A stretch of 64,000 nt of DNA from Holothuria scabra (lineage: Eukaryota > Echinodermata > Holothuroidea > Aspidochirotida > Holothuriidae). The notes beneath the pieces are model-generated. The model ran no database searches and was not told where the DNA came from. It saw nothing but the letters and a program-made list of their open reading frames with translations. Position numbers and translations under genes: made by a program. Positions 59,356 through 64,000 of the stretch are shown piece by piece. The DNA lies in assembly GCA_037179385.1 (NCBI GenBank), contig CM074189.1, positions 25,853,648 through 25,917,647 of the forward strand. The letters are read 5' to 3'. Position 1 is the stretch's first letter. Each line of letters opens with the position of its first letter.

Positions 59356-62300
59356 CTAAAATTAGCCCTTCTGCACAGTCAGCCGTTTTTTATTTACCAT
59401 CACTTTTGATGTACATGTATAAGTCAAACATGGGGCAACTCATCATTCCACACTGTAAATTTTCAAAGGTAAAAGTCACAGTATGAAACCGAATGACTAG
59501 TCTACCAATCAACTATCTTGGTGACTTCCTCTTTTAAATGACATATCTACGATGTCATTGTTGAAAGTTTATTTATCTTAGATTTCAGAAGTGCATGTTG
59601 AAATGAATGTTGTTGTTTCGTATATATATAGGATATCTAATTTTTTTCTCACTCTCACAGTCAGCAAGTCGTAGAACCCCTAAAAGCTTTCGTCATCAAA
59701 ATTGTGTCCTGAAAAAGATAAAGGGGCTTTCTTATTTCATTTTCATTTTATTTTACTTTTCACGATATCTGTTACTCATTCATGCAGTAAAGGGAAGGAG
59801 GCCTGTACATACATCAAGATACTGGAAAGAGAAGCTCTAAACCATCCAGAGGGCTTGTCGGGGTGAACAAACTAAGGGAAATTGATAATATTGAGGGCAA
59901 AACTTCTAAGGGCAAAGCAAGAAATCAAACCCAACGCTCCCGTTGCTGGGGTTGCTTTTGGATAAGTTACTCAAGCCAGTAATTGAAGAAGCCAATTATT
60001 AATTACTTCTCGCCGATAAACATTACCCCTTTGTGGTCAACGAGTACTACTGATTTATGTGATCCATTTAATAAAAGTAATTCATTCTTATAGCCATCAA
60101 TTTTAACAAAGGAAGAAAGGGATGGAAATTCAGCTGATGGGAAAATGTATGACTTTCAAAACTGACCGAATTGAAATGGTCCCCATACAGGCGGTTTTGG
60201 AAGGTCCTAAAAACCTCTTTTTTCAATATAATGCAGATTTCAGTCTGAAGAACAGTCATGATGCCTTGATTCCGGGTAATCAATCCTGATCATTCTTCTT
60301 TCTATTAAAGTAGTCATTTTTATTTTAATCCAGTTTAGAGTCAATCTTCGGCTTTTGTGCTTTGTTAAAGTTTTTAAAATATAACACTGTCTTTTGTGTT
60401 GGGCTATATTTTGAACACAAGAACGCCTCTTGCGAAAAATGTGCAAGTTTTTGAAAAATATAAATAGACCAAACAGTGCAACCTCATATTTTTTACCCAT
60501 GCTTGCAAATAGCGTAACCGTAGTACTTTTAACACAGCCATGCTTAGGTTTCGTTACTAGAAGTAATTTTTTTTTTTTAAATCATTTTAGTATTTAAAAC
60601 TAACCTATTGAAATATATCAATGAATTATTTACTTAGTGCTCCTTTGATATAATTCCTCTCAAATTTCAAATTTAAAGAGGCATTTTTGAAGAGGTACTT
60701 AAATTGAATTTGAATAATGTTAATTTTCACTCTTTCGTCTGAAATATTATTGTTGCTATCGGCAGTTTATATAAAATGCAGCTCAAGTATTGCAATGTTT
60801 AAAGCTACGTTAAAAATATATCTGTTTAATGAAACTATGAATACTTAGTCAATTTCATATTTAATGTAAAATGGTCCAAGAAAGCCTTGGTTGTGTAGTG
60901 CGCTACATAACAAGTTTTACTCCTATTAACATTTATGAACCACGGATTTAAAAAGGAGCCACTTTCTACATTTGCAGTTTAACTTTCAACGTCGTGGGGT
61001 GGGGTTTAAATGCCCTAATTAATAGTGATATTTCGGACTTTTGGGGTAAGGATGATTTAAAATATTTTGACAGTTAGGGAGTCACAGGACTCGTTATCCA
61101 TGACCAGGAATAACTCTTTTTCTCCAGATGAAACTGCGACGTTGACGTCTTACAAGCGTCATTTCACTGATTCAGAACTATTCATGGTATAACCTTTTTT
61201 AATACACAAATGGAGTTCGATAAGTTTGTTTTGGAGGGCTAAAGCAGCGTTGACTGGAAAAAGTTTCAAACGGCTCACATCCCTTTTTTTTTAATTTTAA
61301 TTTGAAAGCTACAAAGGGTAAATTGTTTCGAACAATTAGCTAAATGATCTCACATCCTATACTTTCTGAAAAACACTGTGAATGATTGAATGATCAAACA
61401 AATTTCCAAGGTAAAAAAATGATTTATCTAAAATCGTATGAACTTTACGAGACTGAGAATAAACGTTGTCAAATATGGATATATCACCACGTTTAAATAC
61501 CGTCTGTTTTGTCAACATATTTAAAAGGTTACATACCTTTCCAACTCTCCAATATCCTCCCCTTTCTTATTTATTTGTACTGACAACCAACAACTTCTGA
61601 AATTAAGTTTAATTTAAGTTAAATCCAAATTAAGTTAAATTAAGTAAAGTTTATTTTATTTAAAATGTTTTTTGTACCTTTTTTCTACATTTAAACACAG
61701 TAAATCCATTGTTTGCGTTTTCACCTGCTATCATAGTGATGAGATACAAAAGGCCTACCCTCCTTGGAAGTTATTGACGACGCTTCTGTGAAATTTTGCA
61801 TTCAGTTTAAGGTCACCCTCACTAGTAGAGCAGTCGCATGTTAGGTAAAGTAAACTTTCAAAAATGAAAGTATATGGTCTTAAATTGAGGGGCATGAAGC
61901 ATTGTCAATATTTATATGACATATGTCTCATCTGAAACAAAAGTGTTTAATATTTCAGCCGAAAGTGAAATTAGCAAGCAAATTAATCATAAAAAAATCG
62001 CTGTCTTTCTGGGGGCAGAAAGTGTTGTTCATGCTTTATCAAACGTAAATATAATTATAAATTCGACACAAATCATTGATGAGTCCCTTTCCATTAAAAA
62101 TCGGATATAAATAAAGAACACTTTCCTACTTACGCATATCTGCAGCACAGACAATGACGTAGCCAGTCTTTCCTAAGTTGAGATAAACCCTAAGCTAAAA
62201 ATTGGGATTAGTTGTAACTCAGGTTGCATATGAATAACTCGACAAATGATACCAAAATTTATTATTTTCAGTTCAAAAGGTGTTTATAGGGACATCGAGG

Positions 62301-64000
62301 TGGCAAGTTTAAAACAGAGTCACTTTTCCTGAGAAAATTTCAAGACAGAAGCCCAAGATCATTTAAGCGACTGCATTTATGAGATTTAGATAGTGCCAAT
62401 GTACTAAAATATGTTGTAAATATTAGATGATAGTAACAGCAGAACGATACTATTACAAGAAAAGTATAACACATTAAGCCCCCTTCATGAATGGAGAGCA
62501 TTACAGGTTTATTATGCAAATGCCTTTGTAATTTATTTGCGTATTTAGATGCTACACTGTCATTTTTCCTAAAGCTTCCGTTTTGCATTCGCTGACATTA
62601 ATGTGACAAAGGTTACAATGGTTCAAAACCAGCAGTTTTGCTTGCCAATGGGCAGACCTCGTTTTTGTAATCACGAGTACCCTTTCTACGCAATACAAAA
62701 GTTTTTGAGTATGTTATCATTTCAGAAGTGCTGATAGGTATGGTTATGATAGGTTAGGATAGGCAGGAACTCTCATCTTTTGTGTAGAGGTTCAAGTGTT
62801 CATTATAATATCGACAGTGTTGAAGTTATGCGGAATCAAATAACTAGCGAACTGCAGTTTTAATAAGCTAAATAAATACTACATAACGTTCTGTTTACTT
62901 TGTTTTACGAATTCAGATTAACCAAGATGGCGCAAATAAAGTAGCCGTTCATAAATTTCATAGCATCAGTTTATGAACACAATACGTAAATATTAACAGT
63001 GTAACAAAAATATGTTTTATACAGTTCAAGTACATTTCGTATCCGTTCATGTTTTATGAAGAAAGTCATATATTAGTTGCACTTTATATGGACTACCTAA
63101 AGGTCAATTGAGATGGCCAAGTCAATAGCCCACACGAAGATGCTATGATTATAGGATTAACAGTGCAAGACATGTGACCGTTTAATTAGGTCCACCAGTA
63201 GCTGGTGGTTATGGGATATTTTGGCTCAAGACCACAGTGTTAGTTGCCAGTTCACGACATTCGTACGGAGTACGGACTACTGTATAACCGCCCTCTACCA
63301 ATCTTTTCAAATTTTTGGCGATACTGAACGAAACATCGAGTATGTACCACATAGCCTAATTGGCAAGCGCTCTCAGTTTATAAAATCTGAAGAACCGAAC
63401 GTACATGATGTACCAACGTCTTGACCAAGACTGGTCATGGGCTTAGTTACTGAGATGCAATTAATTTAATTCAGACATTTACATCACTTGAAGGCATATT
63501 TTTATACACCAATTCCCAAATGTGTTGAAAATACTTAAAAATTTGGGCAAGTTCAACAACCAGCAGAAAATTTCTTTTTTAGATCCTTTGTCCAAATTCC
63601 ATTCACCAAAGGGTTTCAATGGTTCCAAATGGTTCTAAAGGGTTTTCAAAAGGGTTTGGGTTATGCAAAGGCTAACTTTTTGATTCCCTTAGAGATTTGT
63701 CCAATTACCATCAACAACCAAAGGGTACCCTTTGAATGCAAAGGGTTTTTCGAAGGGTACCATCTGAAACACTTTGGGTTCAAAGGGTATTACACCAAAG
63801 GGTTCCAAAGGGGATTTCAGCAGCGTACGCGTACCTTAGTGGATTTTGGCGGTCATTTGGTATTTTTGCCGCCAGATTAGCTTCTGACCATTATTTCAGA
63901 TGGGTGAACAGATGATTCTCTGACCCCACTAATCCATCTTTGGACACCAATTACTATCATAGGACAAGCACCGTCGGATATGTGTACTTTTTAATCAAAT
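59356..64000. other. 3' flank of gene B, no gene seen
   Basis: Collinear with 14738-20190, except 59955-60587, which is unrelated to the corresponding 15330-16490 in A. The 64-codon frame at 61916-62110 is broken in A and not called. Confidence 0.5.
63605..63812. repeat. AAAGGGTT-rich degenerate repeat (copy B)
   Basis: The same array as in copy A. The downstream GCCGCCA motif is changed to GCCGCCAGATT. Confidence 0.7.

Noticed and set aside
61916..62110. 64-residue frame in the 3' flank of gene B
   Set aside because: Copy A has in-frame stops in the corresponding sequence.

Overview
The window is AT-rich eukaryotic (metazoan) DNA. It has short exons with GT/AG borders, long introns, many (TA)n tracts, Penelope-like retroelements and several families of small DNA transposons. 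A receptor-kinase-type gene with immunoglobulin (Ig) domains, together with this mobilome, points to an invertebrate animal, possibly a marine deuterostome such as an echinoderm. The species cannot be fixed from the sequence alone.

The backbone is a large direct (tandem) duplication. Copy A runs from about 1.0 to at least 20.2 kb. Copy B runs from about 43.16 kb to the window end. Each copy carries one gene on the + strand. Gene A (2393-14737) can be assembled by hand into 15 exons whose phases all agree, giving a 2520-nt reading frame (839 aa). The product has a signal peptide, four Ig-like domains, one transmembrane helix, a short juxtamembrane part that includes a 40-nt micro-exon, a tyrosine-kinase-like domain and a short tail with two tyrosines. 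The catalytic motifs are changed (HRD to HPG, the catalytic-loop Asn to Lys, DFG to DFW), so I read it as a receptor pseudokinase. Gene B (44513-59355) is a broken paralogue. It has a TGA in Ig exon 2, has lost Ig exon 3 and the exon-4 splice donor, and has a deletion that removes the glycine-rich-loop exon. Exons 9-15 remain open. A and B differ most at the 5' end and are very similar through the pseudokinase half and the 3' flank.

The single-copy stretch between the duplicates (about 20.2-43.1 kb) shows no convincing host gene. It holds a fold-back element (21.9-22.96 kb), a three-unit tandem repeat of about 360 bp (28.36-29.45 kb), a non-autonomous hAT-type element with an 8-bp target duplication (31.88-33.85 kb), a (GGCT)n microsatellite, a decayed LINE reverse-transcriptase fragment (38.6-39.0 kb) and a nearly complete but frameshifted Penelope-like element (40.0-42.6 kb).

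Many (TA)n tracts serve as landing sites. Three Penelope-like elements with inverted terminal repeats, solo termini of such elements, and about eight copies of a ~350-bp MITE with ~30-bp terminal inverted repeats sit directly between TA tracts. The Penelope-like termini carry hammerhead-ribozyme-like cores (CTGANGA, hairpin, GAAA). Insertions present in only one duplicate, such as a piggyBac-like MITE at 10977-11227 whose empty site is visible in copy B, mark events after the duplication. All boundaries, identities and counts are hand estimates.
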